From assembly GCA_002633005.1 (NCBI GenBank), contig NMRA01000178.1, positions 10,240 to 72,239 of the forward strand: 62,000 nt of DNA, given 5' to 3'. A program made the position numbers and the translations under genes. Below, piece after piece: positions 23,053 to 36,300 of the stretch (its first letter is position 1; every line of letters begins with the position of its first letter). This DNA comes from Phoronis australis. Taxonomy: Eukaryota > Phoronida > Phoronidae. Below the pieces are notes generated by a model. It was given only the letters and a program-made list of their open reading frames with translations. It was not told the DNA's origin and searched no databases.

Positions 23053-23760
23053 CTAGAAATAGCAAAATGTTACATAGAAAATCACGTGTCTCAAAAAGTC
23101 CAATAATAACACGTTCGTAAGAGAGACAGTTGGGAAGCTGAATGAGACACTTTTGATGTAGTTTTCTGAATTCCTTCTAAAAATCTTGTACAGAGCGACA
23201 TTCTCAAAAAAGGTGTGACATCGCCTCTGGGGCTGAATGGAATATAAATTAGAATCCTGAACTTGGATCTTGACAAAAATATTATTTTGCAATAATCCTA
23301 TGTAATACTCTATATTGGAACCATCTAACATTGAGATCTGATCCTTTGTATTTTCGTAAGACAATGTGTACATTTTTTCCAATCTAAACTATCTCCTAAC
23401 TCTATTCACTCATTTACACTCAGACTTAGAAGGATTCTTAATGTTAAATAGAACAAATATGTCTACAATCCTTCACATCTTACCGTAGGTGAGCAATTGC
23501 TAAAGGCATGTAAGGAGAATAGAAATTAACACTTAATTTAATTTGAAATTTTGAAACTTTTTTAGAATAGCAACAACATCATTATATCCCACGAAGTTGG
23601 TTTTTACATCAAACACATTTGCTATATGGTCTAAACTAACGAAATCGCCATCAGAGGTACACATATCTCTGATAAATCTTAAGACTTTTACAAACCAAGA
23701 CTTATAAAAAACACTTCTGTCTCCGATCACCAACTTACCACAAAGGTTGATTTAGAAAGT
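23053..23760 (-). pseudogene. LINE (L1/Tx1-like) ORF2 C-terminal remnant
   Basis: On the minus strand the upstream piece (23733-23533) encodes a segment with SVFYKSWFVKVLRFIRDMC and FDVKTNFVGYNDVV. The downstream piece (23382-23053) contains WKKMYTLSYE and a FFENVALYKIFRRN block. In this order they resemble the region after the reverse transcriptase in L1/Tx1-type elements, with its FYKxWFxKGIxxIxDL signature and a degenerate CCHC-like end. Stops and frame changes separate the pieces. A fragment of the same region recurs at 709-840. Confidence 0.6.
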
Positions 23761-23819
23761 CTCCCTTACTTGAAAACAATTATTTTCTAATAGAAAGACG
23801 CCATACTTGCAAATACGTC

Positions 23820-23828
23820 GCCCACACA

Positions 23829-23870
<42 letters not shown>

Positions 23871-23896
23871 CAAACACACACACACACACACAAACA
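23820..23896. repeat. (CA)n microsatellite
   Basis: The duplicate of the array at 856-958, with a purer CA core. Confidence 0.9.
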
Positions 23897-23899
23897 TAT

Positions 23900-24412
23900 A
23901 CACTTAGCTTCGCAATTACGATTAATTTTACGAAAGTTACGTAAACATACCTGTTAGTAGGGTCTGGACTATTCAGTTATGTTCACACAAAAACACTCAG
24001 AGACGAAAATACCTTTTTTCAGTAAAATACTGTAACATAACTTTATCTTGTTGAAAAACTCCTGACGTGCAGCCTGATAGGCTGTCGTAAGAGGGTTGAA
24101 ATGACATCCAGCCCGGGTCACAGGTCAGTGGGTGTACAGACTTACTAGTATAATTGTCGGGTTTGTTGACTAATTTCGCCGAGAAATTGCTGGTTGTCAG
24201 AAACCGTACCTCAAGAGTTTCGCACGATAAACAACAAAAAAAATGAAAATGAAGCTATAAAATTAGATTTTATTTTAAAACTACGACACTCGATCAAACC
24301 TCAGTCGAGCAGACAGCTGGTAATTTACAGTGCAAACTTTCCCACCTAGTCTCGGGGTCGCAAGCTTCGAATAATAGCATTTATAGACCACGTGCGGGAG
24401 TTGGCATTCCAG
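23900..24412. repeat. Intergenic segment duplicated at 960-1467
   Basis: Near-identical non-coding duplicate, part of the left end of the tandem unit that carries copy 2. Confidence 0.6.
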
Positions 24413-26235
24413 AGCAGGGCCAGAGGAAACGGGGGGCCGGGGAGGCACGGCCCCCCAAAATAAAAAAATTCAGGGCGTCAGGGTTAAACCGTGGCAACCG
24501 ACGCGTGGGGCGGGGACAGTTGAGAAAAGAAAGACTGCTAAATGCGGATAAGAGAGAAAACTCAAGAGAACATTTTACAACTCTGTATCAGTGCATGGTT
24601 TACATTTTGAGGACCCTGGCCATGACATGGTTGTTGGGGTCTCCGCTTTCACAGCACAGGTCGTCTAAATGCAGTTGGAAACGTGCACGTAATCATTCAT
24701 ACACACATTTCGAAAATTCGAGAAAATTTGTAAAGCGAAGCTTTTGCGGAGCGTATTATTTTACTGGATTTTTAAATTCAATACGACTGCAAAACCATAT
24801 TTTTCCAGAGGCCCCTCTATGGCAAAGGATAACGGAGACGACAGTCGCTTTTTTCTCGAATGGTATATCACTTGAGAAAAGTTGATGACCTGACACATAT
24901 CAATTTCTTCACATTTCTTGATTTTTGAAAATAAAGATATTTGTACATAGAGGGCCCCCACGTCGGAAGGAGGCCATTGATGACATTCAAGTGATCACAG
25001 TTTTTATATTTCTGTTGAAAAATTCTCGAGGGTAAGCTCACGGAGAGAGGACCCAATGTTGGATTCGATTACATCTATTTTCCTGTTTTTTGTGAAATCG
25101 TGCAACCAACAATCATGGTGAAGAAGGTCACTTCCTGCACCGTCGTCTGACCACACGACGGTGGAATGAACTGTCACTCTTTTCCAAGCTTAATGATGTT
25201 TAGATTTTCATAATGAAGGTGTCCCATTTCAGACGGGACCCTCTCTCGGTGGAGCAGTTCGGAGAAATGTCCCTTTGTCCCTCTATACATGTAAATCCGA
25301 CACTGTCAACTATTCACGAGGGAAGTTGTGAATGAAAAATTCACTAAAAAAACAAACACAAAACACTCATACACAGCACAGCAGTATCAAGACATTGGAC
25401 CCAAAGAACCAAAAAAATTGAAAAAATACAATAGGATTGGCCGCCATCGTAAGGGAGTCAAAAATCTTAAAGAACGTGAAAAACGTTGTTTTTAAATTAC
25501 ACAAAAGGACTACTTCCAATGATTAGTTATAAAATAATGTTACTGTTTCCCATATTATCACAATTATAGTGTCTCTTTTGAAGATGGTTACTAAGAGTTG
25601 TTTGTAAGGAATTCCCACATGTGGAAAACACTGCTGTCGAGGCTAACATTGGGGAGACCGTGTACATGTCGAACGACTGTACCCAAATACTCGCAATAAT
25701 AAACAAATTAAACAAATATTGCAGCGTTTTTTTTTTTTGAGGTCAAGTTAAATTCGTCAACCTTTATCGATACCTCGGAAAGAGCAAAACTACACCTCAC
25801 TATGAATGCCCAATCTCCCATATTCCCCCGGTTACCCGTCAAAAGTCTGTCAACATCCATGCAGAAACTGTTTACAACATTCCGTTTTGATTAACAAATT
25901 CGTTGGTTTCTGATATACATCTTTATGAATCTACCAAAAACCGACAGGTTAATAGGTGATTTTTGGCAACTAGAAGCTAATCTTTTAAGAAATGATGACG
26001 ATTCTGGGAATTAAGTTGAAGCCTGAATACGGAAAAAACTGTAATCCGATCCCCAAGTCCTAAAATGTTCTCACAATTCAAATGACAATAAATTGTTTGT
26101 TGCCTTAGGAACTAGATTACTGGGTTTAAGATTACAAACTGTTGACAAAAAACGAAGTTTAGGTACTTAAATAAATAAAATTAAACTTATTGGTCATCAA
26201 TTTGGAAAGGTTGTCTTTGAACTTCCTAGATGTTT
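24413..26235 (+). repeat. Repeat R2, copy c
   Basis: Close relative of 1468-3180 with a different left-end filler (GC-rich, 24430-24515). The 126-residue frame at 24505-24885 is interrupted in the other copies, so it is not called. Confidence 0.6.
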
Positions 26236-26269
26236 TTTTTTCCATTAGTATTGCGGAATGAATTTTTGT

Positions 26270-26740
26270 TCTTCAAAACTGAATTGTTTGCTTGCATTTC
26301 CCGCGCATACTACACACAGGGCATTCGCGCATCCAGCCTAAAATTAAGGGGGGGCTCGAATTTTTGAGGATGTGGACCTTATAGTAACGAAAAAACAAAT
26401 ACGGGGTTCGTTCAGGGCTATGAATTGTACATAGCCCGTAACCTGCCTTTTTAGTGGACTTTTGTCTCGTTTTTATCGNAAGTGTGTACATTTTTGTGAC
26501 ACACTCTGTATCATTTTCTCCAGCAACCTGAAAGTGGACTACCGCCTGTGTTTCATCAAGAGATTCTGAAACGGCCACAAAGGCACTCATACCAAGCACC
26601 TCGGGACCTCACCTTTCCAAAATTTACTTCAGTATAAAATGAAGTTATTATAAAATGAAGTTTTCCCGAAAATGGATCATAATAAAAGGAACCTTGATCT
26701 TCGACCCACCTATAGTTACTTCAGGCAGCTCCCAGCTACC
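26270..26740 (+). repeat. Repeat R3 joined to unrelated sequence at an ambiguous base
   Basis: R3 similarity stops abruptly at the n at 26479; the following 260 bases have no match in the other units. The join may be an assembly junction. Confidence 0.5.
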
Positions 26741-26744
26741 CGTC

Positions 26745-27582
26745 AGTGCGCTCGGGGCATAGACGCATTCTTACTCTCCGTGAATCTGTGTTGGTTTTTT
26801 GGTTCACGGTTACTCCAATCCTGATGGCTGCATCCCCTCTATTTCCCCCACCTGTGGCGGACGCGGAGGGTGGGGTTTGGTACAAATATTGTGACATCCA
26901 GAGAATGGGGGGCGTGACGATGACAACTTATTAAAGGGGGTCGGTTGGCGTAGTCAGATTGGTTTGTGCCCCCCAATAATTTTTTCCTTCCTGCGGGTCT
27001 GCAGAGCTAGCGGTCTATGCAAAGGTACCGAATCCCATTCCTCCTGGACGTACATCATGCCATCGAGATGTATAGTCACTCACCCGTTCAAAACGAAAGC
27101 AAAAAAAAATCCGTCGGTGGGTACATGAAAACCCTGAGACGGGTGAGTTGAGAGCAAGGTAGAAGGCTGGACGGTATGCTACTGTTGCACGGGCGGTGGC
27201 ACTCGGTTTTCCCGCACAATCCCCTCGAGTTCGTAGCACGTGAATTAAGGTAGAACCTTAGAAAAATATCCAAATTTGGCGAAATTAGGACACGAACCAA
27301 TTCGTAGTTTCAGGTTGACTACACAGACTTCTCGATAAGATCATAGACTAATAACCATAACATTCAGTGAACTAATTACCTTCATTAACCTTTTGTAGTA
27401 CCTAGGGAACTACCTTTACCTTTTTTTAACAATTCGGAAGAGAAACGAACTGATACCGTGATGTTATCGTACAGGCCGATAAAAGCAAACTCTGGCCTGT
27501 TTCTGATTTGGCCTCACTATAGCCAGCGAAATAGCAGAATGGGGTAGTATTCCATGACAGTGCGTACGTTATGCGAAGAAGT
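26745..27582. other. R4 repeat and 5' flank of copy 2
   Basis: Positions 26745-26990 duplicate R4; 26990-27582 align with the flank of copy 1 (3870-4510) with small deletions. No gene is visible. Confidence 0.55.
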
Positions 27583-27600
27583 GAAAGTGAAACCGAAACT
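27583..27600 (+). promoter_or_regulatory. ISRE / IRF site, copy 2
   Basis: Identical GAAAGTGAAACCGAAACT to copies 1 and 3. Here 5.65 kb separates it from the ATG of copy 2, because an insertion of about 3.85 kb lies between them. Confidence 0.75.
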
Positions 27601-27605
27601 CCGCT

Positions 27606-27637
27606 GTGTCGTGAGAACGACACTTGCTTATGCAAAT
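27606..27637. promoter_or_regulatory. Inverted repeat and octamer, copy 2
   Basis: The inverted repeat GTGTCGT-GAGA-ACGACAC (27606-27623) and octamer ATGCAAAT (27630-27637) keep exactly the spacing seen in copy 1. Confidence 0.55.
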
Positions 27638-27762
27638 GAATTTAATTAACGCCAAAAGCATTAGAACTGTTTCGGCGGCGGTAGTGACCGCACGTACTGT
27701 TCCCCTACAAACTGCATGATAAGAACAATTATTATCTCTCTCATTCTCAGGTGTGATGTAAC

Positions 27763-28068
27763 AGTGGCGGATCTAGGATATCACAAGGGGGCCAACATTT
27801 TGTCTGAAAGCATTTGCGCAAAGCACGATTAGATGCGCATAGCACCGAATAGGGGGAAGTCGGGAGGGGGGCAAAGGAAAATTTTTCTGTTTTACCCTCT
27901 AAAAATCAAGCATTTTCCTTGATTCCTGAAGTACTATCCAAGAAAAAAGGCAAAAAAAAGAAAAGAAAAATGGAAAACGTGGCAAACATGAAAAACTGCA
28001 AGTACTACAGACTCGAGCTCACGACCTGACGGATAAAACCCGCGTGCTTACCACTGCAACACCACGAT
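27763..28068 (-). mobile_element. tRNA-derived SINE
   Basis: On the minus strand the element starts with a tRNA-like head. A box-A-like run (GTTGCAGTGGTAAGCAC) and a box-B-like run (GAGCTCGAGTCTG) are about 45 bases apart. It continues through a T-rich body and ends GATCCGCCACTG. The body matches 1-201. It sits just after the conserved CAG|GTGTGATG of copy 2 and marks the start of the insertion between promoter and coding exons. Confidence 0.6.
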
Positions 28069-28079
28069 TTCACTCATAC

Positions 28080-31000
28080 TTTGATAATTAAAGACCTACT
28101 TGTTTATGGTCCACAGCGTTTGCGCGCGAAATCTACTTCTTTTTGTAATGCTTATTACACTTTTATATTTTGTCCAATCAGTTTGTAACAAATTTGTTGT
28201 ATTTAAAATAGTCTTCAATTGCCCAAAAGGCCAAATCTGTTTTTTGTGTGTTGGCATTAATGACGCGATTGCTTTGGAAATCGTCTTAAGTTAAGGTTTG
28301 ACAAAGAGAGAATTATGAGTTTCTGAGTGATTCACTCAGGCTTCGATTGAAATTCACATCTTCCCAGCAGCTTCTGTTTTTTCATCGTCACTCAGATTCC
28401 ATTTTCTTTAAAAAATGAAGTAATGAGGCTATTCGGAAAATTTACTTTAACAAGAGGGGGCGCGTGTACTAGTGGTAATAGATTAACAGCCTCGATTTCG
28501 CGAGCCCTTTAAATACATGGTGAAATGGCTTGTAGGCGTGCCAGCTGAATCTGAGATTGCGTAAAAAGGGTGCTTCTATGAGATAAAGTAAGCACGACTT
28601 TATACAAAGGTAAGATTTGTGATTATTTTAACGATTATTCCATCTTTATTCTACTGATGCCTGTTAACTGCGATACTCGCCGATGTCGACTTCGCGGCAG
28701 TCTCCAGTCGGGTTAATCTTTGTTTGTTGTGATGCGTGTTACTATACTTGACGTAGCACTCGGGATGTTTGCGTACATCAAAGCAGTATTATTGTTTGGA
28801 ATGATTTCTAACAGGTTTATCAGTGACAGTTACATCAGTGAATGCTGAATGTTTAACTCGATATTGGTTTGTCAGATTACAATCCAAGCCCAATGCCATG
28901 GCAAAGGGTAGGTAAATATCCATTACACTATTTGTTTACTCCCTACCCTATGTCTTCCGGATATTTATTACACGTTGAAATGAAAATCTATCATGTCTGT
29001 TTTCACGTGACCTTTGGTTTTTAGGTTTGAGGGCTTGTACCGTGCAGAGGAGATATGCATCGCTTCTGCATCGACCCTGAATGGACAAAAATTGGTTTTA
29101 AGCAGTTGACTGCAGCTAATCAGCAAGATCTTCTCATCCAGTGCAGATCTGTTGTTAAAGCCTACATTCTTCATTGGAGACAACGAACAAGCTTTGTTAC
29201 TCCTTTCTGTTCCCACAGCATTTTCACACAACATTAGTGCTGCATGGCACAATGTACATGTCAGTGGCCCTGATGAAATGTGAATCGCAGAACGAAGTTA
29301 CCATAAGACAACGTGTGTTTGTGTATGAAGAGGAACTATATCTGACTGCTACACAAGTCAGCCTCGTTGGTGAGGATGGCCTTTCATAGGCAATAAGTCG
29401 TGTGTGGACAATAGCTTATTTCCTTTCATGGAAGAAGCATGTTGGATTGAAGCTAAAGAAGACATAGTGACACTCTGGTCTATATCAGGGTCAGATTTTG
29501 GGAACAAAACGAGTCAAGTGATATGCTGTTGTGTTTACCTTCAAGGATCTAATTGAGGCTGAATGAGGTTACCTGGAGGAAAGCCACGTGTCGAAACTGG
29601 ACCTTTTTTACAAGCGCTTCTATAGGCTATTGAAACTAGATCTCTGTGAAATGAAAACCAAAAGCATCTGGTATAAATACCTGTCCTTTCTCACTGAGTG
29701 ACATTAACTTTTCCTTTCAGAAGAAAGGCTTTATACTAATGGTATAAACTTTTCAGTTTGGTTCACATTATGGTTAAATGACATTCAGTGACTGCATCGA
29801 TTGTCTTATTGTCAGTAGAAAGCCCGTTCACTTTGATGATCGAATAAATTTTTCATCAACAGGCAAGTTTGTCACAGTATTTCCTCAGTTTTAAAGCTCC
29901 ACACAGTGCAGTTGTGCTTATTCTTTGTAAAGCTGAAATGATTAGCGATTACGCTTGCGAATTGTCGTTTTCCTGTTGACCTCTAGAAATGTGCAGCGAT
30001 CAAAATGAAGTATTCCGTTTGTTTGCATTTGATTTGTTTGTGTGTGTAATTGTTTTTAGAGCTTTCTTAGGAAGGCCTTTAAACAATTTTAAGTTTTGTG
30101 TTAGCTTGTCCACAACAAAAGTTCCACTTGCAAGAAAAGTATATAAAGAAACAACATTGTTAAAAACAATTGTAATTTTCCCACGCAATGGAGTCCATAA
30201 TCAGGCATATCAAGGGCTAAATTTCTGAATTAGGTTCAATTCTCTCAGGTTAATGCTGAAGGATTGCTTTACACTTTGTCCAAAGGTAAAATAGACGGTC
30301 AGGCGGCTGGTTTCAGTCGTTTTCTCTCACCTGTAACAGAATAGTCAGAGAAATATTAACAAATTATAAAAGAAAACACAAGACAAATTAGTAAGGCAGA
30401 ACATACTTGACGTTTCGTCTTCATGTTTATATGTAGAAACTAATAATCTTTGTACCCAAGTCTTATTTAAGATCTGAATTAAACTAATATGTAAAACAGG
30501 CTTAAAGTGATTTTATAATGTGTATTTTTCACGACACCTAAAATGTGCATCTGACCTCAACAAGTAAAATTCATTCTAGGTGTCAATTTTTATTCCAATG
30601 CAATGTTATGACGTTTACTGAATAGCTTATTCATGTTAACTCAGTAACTAATCTGATAGTCCTGGGGGTGGAGTCCGCCATAAGATAAGGAAACTCACTC
30701 GTCTAGAGAATTTTATTGGACATAGCATAGCTTTGAAGAGAAACTGCTGTGAAAAAGTCACCCTTGACTTCTGAGCGTCACGTACCATACACCTCTTATA
30801 TTGGGCGCATTCCCACCCCTGTAGGACAATATGTGAATAATATATCTGCTGCTAGCCTAACCGGCATCCGTGTCCTGGGTGAGTTTTCGAAAAGAAACAC
30901 TTAGTTCCATTCAATAAACCCGTTATTCAGTGGGGGTAACTGGTGGGGATAACATCACCGAACGATGTCGATAGAAACTTGATTGCTAAAAACTTACCAA

Positions 31001-31620
31001 GTTACGTTATGTAGTCTCCCAAAGGGGCTTCGGCATCCACACACTTTTTGTCAGTTGGTTGATCGCAATGCTCCACGAATGGTGTTTTGGTAATTTGTGA
31101 CCACCTGTCGAAGACTTGCACCAGGGAAAATAGCAATAATGAGGCTTTACGCGACGACGTATTTTGATAATAATCCGTCTTTTTACCAGCTGTTTACATG
31201 CAGACAGCGACGCATGCGCAATTCAATAACAACTAGTACAGCAGCGACACCGCGAGGAGAATTCTCCGAATACCCCCCATTTTCTTCATTGCACAGTGAA
31301 GCAGACGACGGAAACAGAGTCGCAGTACGGAGCGCCACTGCCGTTCGCCTGGGATATCGCGGGAGAGTCTATACTTAGCTATAATTTCGTTACGATTGAG
31401 CCGTGTTCCGAATTTGACACTTGAAATTGGAACTGAGACCCCCCCCCCCAAACACACTAAAAATGCACACATTTAAATCTTGTTTCCGCCGTATAATTTT
31501 AATTACTGGGTTTAATTAATAAATTCAACATTTCCCTACGCTCTTGCTGTTTTATTTTTTGCGACAGCCAAGGAGGGGGGCTCGGGCCCCCTGCCTCCTC
31601 CCTACCCCCCTAAATTCGCC
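28080..31620. other. Insertion unique to copy 2, unassigned
   Basis: Absent from copies 1 and 3 at this position. Small frames, such as 28968-29252 (-) and 29055-29389 (+), show no family I recognise. 31433-31620 is C-rich and ends CTAAATTCGCCTATG, like other repeat termini here. Similarity to copy 1 resumes at about 31625. Confidence 0.4.
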
Positions 31621-31624
31621 TATG

Positions 31625-33231
31625 TGTAACACCTTTAGCTGTGCGGTAATTGGTGCTCTACGCTGCATTCACGATTATTTTGCCGTATGCAATACAAGTA
31701 GGATATGCCACTGTTTAGTTTTGTCCCGAGTCGTTTCACAATCTGTCGAACNTGGTCTCACGTTGGCCCGACTCAGAGCTGAAATGGTTTCAGCTTTTTT
31801 GGCTGAATCAGATTTAAAATTGGAAATCTAAATTTGAGTTGGTTCGTGCCTTCGAATTTCAGCTACAGGTGAAGTTTTTCACTGTTCATGGGTCATACAT
31901 AATACTAAAATAATTGTGTTAACACTCGGGTCGTTTCGGTTTGTGAGAAACGAGGTTAGTCGAGCAGCCAGGAAAGAACTACAAAAGATTTATGACACGA
32001 TTTAGTAAGTCTCGTAGGACTGTGAATGTACTCCTCCTGTCGCCGTGCTGTTAATGCTATGCCTGTCACTGCAATACGCGTATGTGAATTTTCGGTCGCC
32101 TGGGGGCTGATCACGTGGATAGAACATTGGAACGTATGCATCTCTCCAATAGCCTATAGGTGAGGAACTAGGGGGTTTTGACCTGTAAAAATAGAGTCTA
32201 CACTCTAGTGGGTGATGAAGCAGTAAAAAATTTCGACAACAACTTGCTGATTTTTCACGTTTGTTTTACAAGATTTGATATCAAGTCACAGGTCGCTGGC
32301 AAATAAAACGTATTTGATTGTTTCTGTTATTATTAGGGACGACTATTGAACTGTAGCAAACTTTGTCCTTTTCTTCTCTTAGCCGGGTACCGAGTGTTTC
32401 ACCGTAACATAGCGTTGACTGGCAACAGTGGTCCTTTATTCATTTTCTTCTTCGAAATACGATATTTTTATGTGTTTCAATGAAATGAGATAAATATAGA
32501 TTTTTACGTGGCGAAGTCGTTATGTGTCGTAATTTCGTTTTTTATTGAACGTTAGTGTCATTGTAAAATTGTGTTTTATAGTTTCAAGGGCCCGGTGGTC
32601 GCTAAAATATATTCGCGCATGCTCTGTCTGTAGTTTCCTATGCACAATTCGCGCATACCGAGTCTGTAATTTCAGTTGTAAAATACTCACATGTCCTGTC
32701 CTACTGTTTCCCATGTGTCATTCATGCATGCTCTCTGTTATTCCAATTGTACCATTCGCGCATGCCCGTCTGTAGTCCTCCTTTTTATCATTCTCTTATG
32801 CCCTGGTAGAGTTCAGTAACTGTCTCGCAGTTAGTAAAATTTAGCCAAAATCATGTGTTATTTAAAATACGCGGCAACATCTCGCGTAATCTCGTGAAGT
32901 CTTGCTTTTAGCGAAGTTGTAGCGTATTTTCTAGAGTTACTGTACTCTTTTTTTGTCTGTAGTTTCTCTTCTACTATTCGGATATGCCTTATCTATACAT
33001 TCCATTCTCTCTATATTCCCCTGATGAAGAGTTGTATATATGAGAAAGAATTTGTAACTTTTATTTGTACGTTCATACTCAAGGTACATTTTATACGATA
33101 TTTTAGTTGAATTTTGATACGTTAAAAACTAAGTTTAATATATAGTTATTTATACGAACACCTTGTGTAAAACAATGCAACAACTGCTGTGTTAAATGAC
33201 TCGATGAACAGTACTCGATCTCTTTGCACAG
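31625..33231. other. Intron / 5' region of copy 2
   Basis: Aligned with 4715-6677 of copy 1 except that the segment equivalent to about 4840-5190, including the kappaB-like site, is missing exactly at the ambiguous base 31752. The degenerate 35-bp repeat recurs at 32605-32800. Confidence 0.5.
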
Positions 33232-33363
33232 GATCTTTCACCAAGTGGACATGAACACGGAAGAACAAAGGAGGCAGCATCGCTTGCTCTTTATGATAGT
33301 AGCCAACCACGTGCTCGATAAGCATCTTGAGAAACTGAAGAGCTACTGCATGACTTGGATTGC
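33232..33363 (+). CDS. Exon A of copy 2
   Basis: Acceptor TTTGCACAG ends at 33231, ATG at 33251, donor GC|GTAAGTTC after 33363. It encodes 37 residues plus two bases (MNTEEQRRQHRLLFMIV at the start). An alternative leader-side Met is not present. Confidence 0.75.
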
Positions 33364-36300
33364 GTAAGTTCATTTATTTTGTTTTTTGTTCTAGGTAACA
33401 TTCGAGGACATGTCCGAATGGTTCTTGGTTGAGAGATACCGAAGCATAGTACGAATTTTGAGTAGACCAGTGTTAATTCATCACCCAACGAAGGAGTTCA
33501 ATGTCCTCAAATCGGTGTACGACCGTTTGCTAATATATAATAAATCCTGCATTCTCGACAGTCGCTCCTAATCACAAGAGTACATGTACATGTATGCAGA
33601 CCTAGACATAGCTTCTCACGAGAAAAACAAGATCTTGGAGTTCTTTTCAAAATCACGAGAGTGAAGTCGCTTGTTTCTCGAGTATACTGGTTGACGAGGT
33701 TGCAGTGTTCAGTTGAATAAGGGATTGTATGAAGTGACTATGTCAAGACTTTTCAAGGGGAGGGCAACCTACGTTCTTGTGGACTACGAAACAGCCTAGA
33801 TTACACTATTTTTAATTTACCTGCCATATGAAAGTTACGTCACCAACTAGATAGTGTGATGTTTTGCATTGGAACCTACTGGAGGTCTTTGTTAATTGGG
33901 CAGTTGAATGGAAATAATTTGCATACACTGTATGACCTAGGTGAAAGGTGACGCACGAGGTCATTCAAAAGACGATTGTCTGTTGTAGATTTTTGAGTGA
34001 CGTTATTTAACTTCAGATTTCTGGACTGCGAATATTTATGAAGGCTACGTGACTAGAATAGAGGGTTTTTTTATAATTGGGTGTGTTTGTTAGAACAATT
34101 GCGAGGGTAGCACATTCAAAATTTCTTTGAAAACCTTGCTCGTAAAACTGTACTGCAAAGCCATGTAATGCATTGCGATATCTCGCAAAGTGTTGCGTGA
34201 TCATACGTTTTCGCGGTGCTCTAGCGTCTACAGAATGCACGCCTGGTTTCAGTCTTACGGACTATTGACGGTCTGCACACTCTCTTGGTCTTCCCTCCGC
34301 TAACCATATCTGGACGATTAGCAGAAAATGGAGGCTGGGAAGACAAACCTTCCAAGTATTGTAATTGGGGGTGGGGTGATGTAGGAGCGTGCAAACAGTG
34401 GGGTGTCGAGAATGCTCATACCAGGGTATAGACGGGAGAGTGAAATTGGTGAATACTGAGGAGGGGCCAAAAGTGACGGGGGAGATGTTGGTCACCCCAT
34501 CTTCACACGTGCCAATCCAAACTCTCGGTCTCTTTTAAGTGGTCCGTTATTAGCCTGTCTTAACTTTGTTGTACAGGCCAGCAACACTCCAGAACATTAC
34601 CACCACTGAAAAACTACTCGACCAATTAGAGATGCACGGTGTTATTGGAATCGGGAATTACGTCGAGCTGATCAAAATGCTGGAGGTGCACGGACTGCTT
34701 GATTTGAAGGCAAAGGTGGAACAGCAGGCAGAACTTGTAGGTAATGAGGATCTTCACAGAACCCACAGTCGCACCAATAGTCCGGGAGCCAGGGGCTGAA
34801 CCTGGATTTGCCGGATAAAGTTTTTTCTTTACTTTTTCATGTAGCCTAGGGTTAAGTAACCATGATTTAGGGTGGTGACCGTTTGCAACTCTTGATCATT
34901 TTTTTAAATATCCAAATTAAGGTCACCATTGTGCAAAATTCTATTTCTGCTTATAATTTCCTTACCGAGCACTGCAGCCAAATAATTTTGACGTTTTTAC
35001 AGCAGACGCGATCTCTGATACAAGGTAGACTGGCAGAAGTTTGTAACATGTTATATCGTAACGCATAGAGTGCCCTTAGAGTGTGCAAGATTCAATGATC
35101 GCAGAGTAATGAGCGATGTTCCAAAGAGAGGCTTTGTTTCCCATCGAATAACATAGCCCGGAAAACGATTTCAGGTTATAAATGCCGGTAGTAGTGGACA
35201 AGTCAGTCCTGCCTCATTGAAATTTCTTGATTAAACTCTCCAGTTTTAAAATGAAGGTTTTACAAAATGACAAGTTTTCTACCAACTTCCACGTCTGCTT
35301 GCGGTTTCCCTCGATGCCACCTATAAATAGCATTTCCACCTCTTGGTAGGTTTTACAGGAAGTACCCCACCACCTCTAAGTACGCCACCTGTAGACAGGG
35401 TTGAGAAGCTCACTGACGTCACTGTTACGATGGGTATTTCATCTGGTCCAACAGAAAAGGTAAGTGATGTTTCAGACACTCTACCATTACAGATGGAAAT
35501 CCAGTAACTGACTCGGTCACAGCTTGATTCTATGAAGTGCCAAAGGGTCCTTAAGCAAGTACCTCTCTGCGCCTAGAAATGTGCTTCATCTACGCGTACT
35601 TTTAATCAGTTCAATCACGTCCGTGCTCTGAAATTAATTGACTAAGAGCAGAACGATGATGGGATCGTTTAACAACTAAAAGTACGCGTATATGAAGCAA
35701 CAAATACCCTTTGAATTAAAAATACGCCTGGGTTAAGCAAAATCATGCCTAAATTAAGCAAAAATACTAGTAGATTTAGCAAAAGTACACGCAGATTAAG
35801 CAAAATTACTCAGAGATTAAGCAAAAGTACGCATAGATTAAGCAACAATACGCATATATTAAGCACATTTTTACGCGCAAAAAGGCACTCGTTTAAGAAT
35901 CCTATGGCGCTTCGTATGCTTCCAATTGTACACGACGGAGCGCCGCAGTCGATTGAGCACAAACTTGTTTGACTGTACTTCTGATTCTTGCCGGCATGAA
36001 TTATGTTAATAAAAATTGAAGTTTAGAGCGAGTGCTTTTTAATGGCTAACGTCATTTAAATTCCAGTTCAGGTTGGATGACGATCAAAAATTACATATAA
36101 GATGGGAAGGTCTATGAATTAGTTATTTTTGTTCACAGTTAACCATCAGCCCAGGGCCTAACCACGGAAACCCAATGGTGTGCGACGTTCAAGTGAGCAA
36201 CAGAATAAGAAAGTTTCAATTAGTTTGGGACGGTTTGGCGATATGCTCTGGTGTCACCGCTCAGGCAAAGGGTTATAAAAGTAAAGGCGGCGCAGTGGAA

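Noticed and set aside
24505-24885. 126-residue frame as a gene
   Set aside because: Lies in repeat R2; the other three copies break the frame at different points.
31097-31378. 93-residue plus frame
   Set aside because: No motif, no paralogue and no splice signals; within the unassigned insertion of copy 2.
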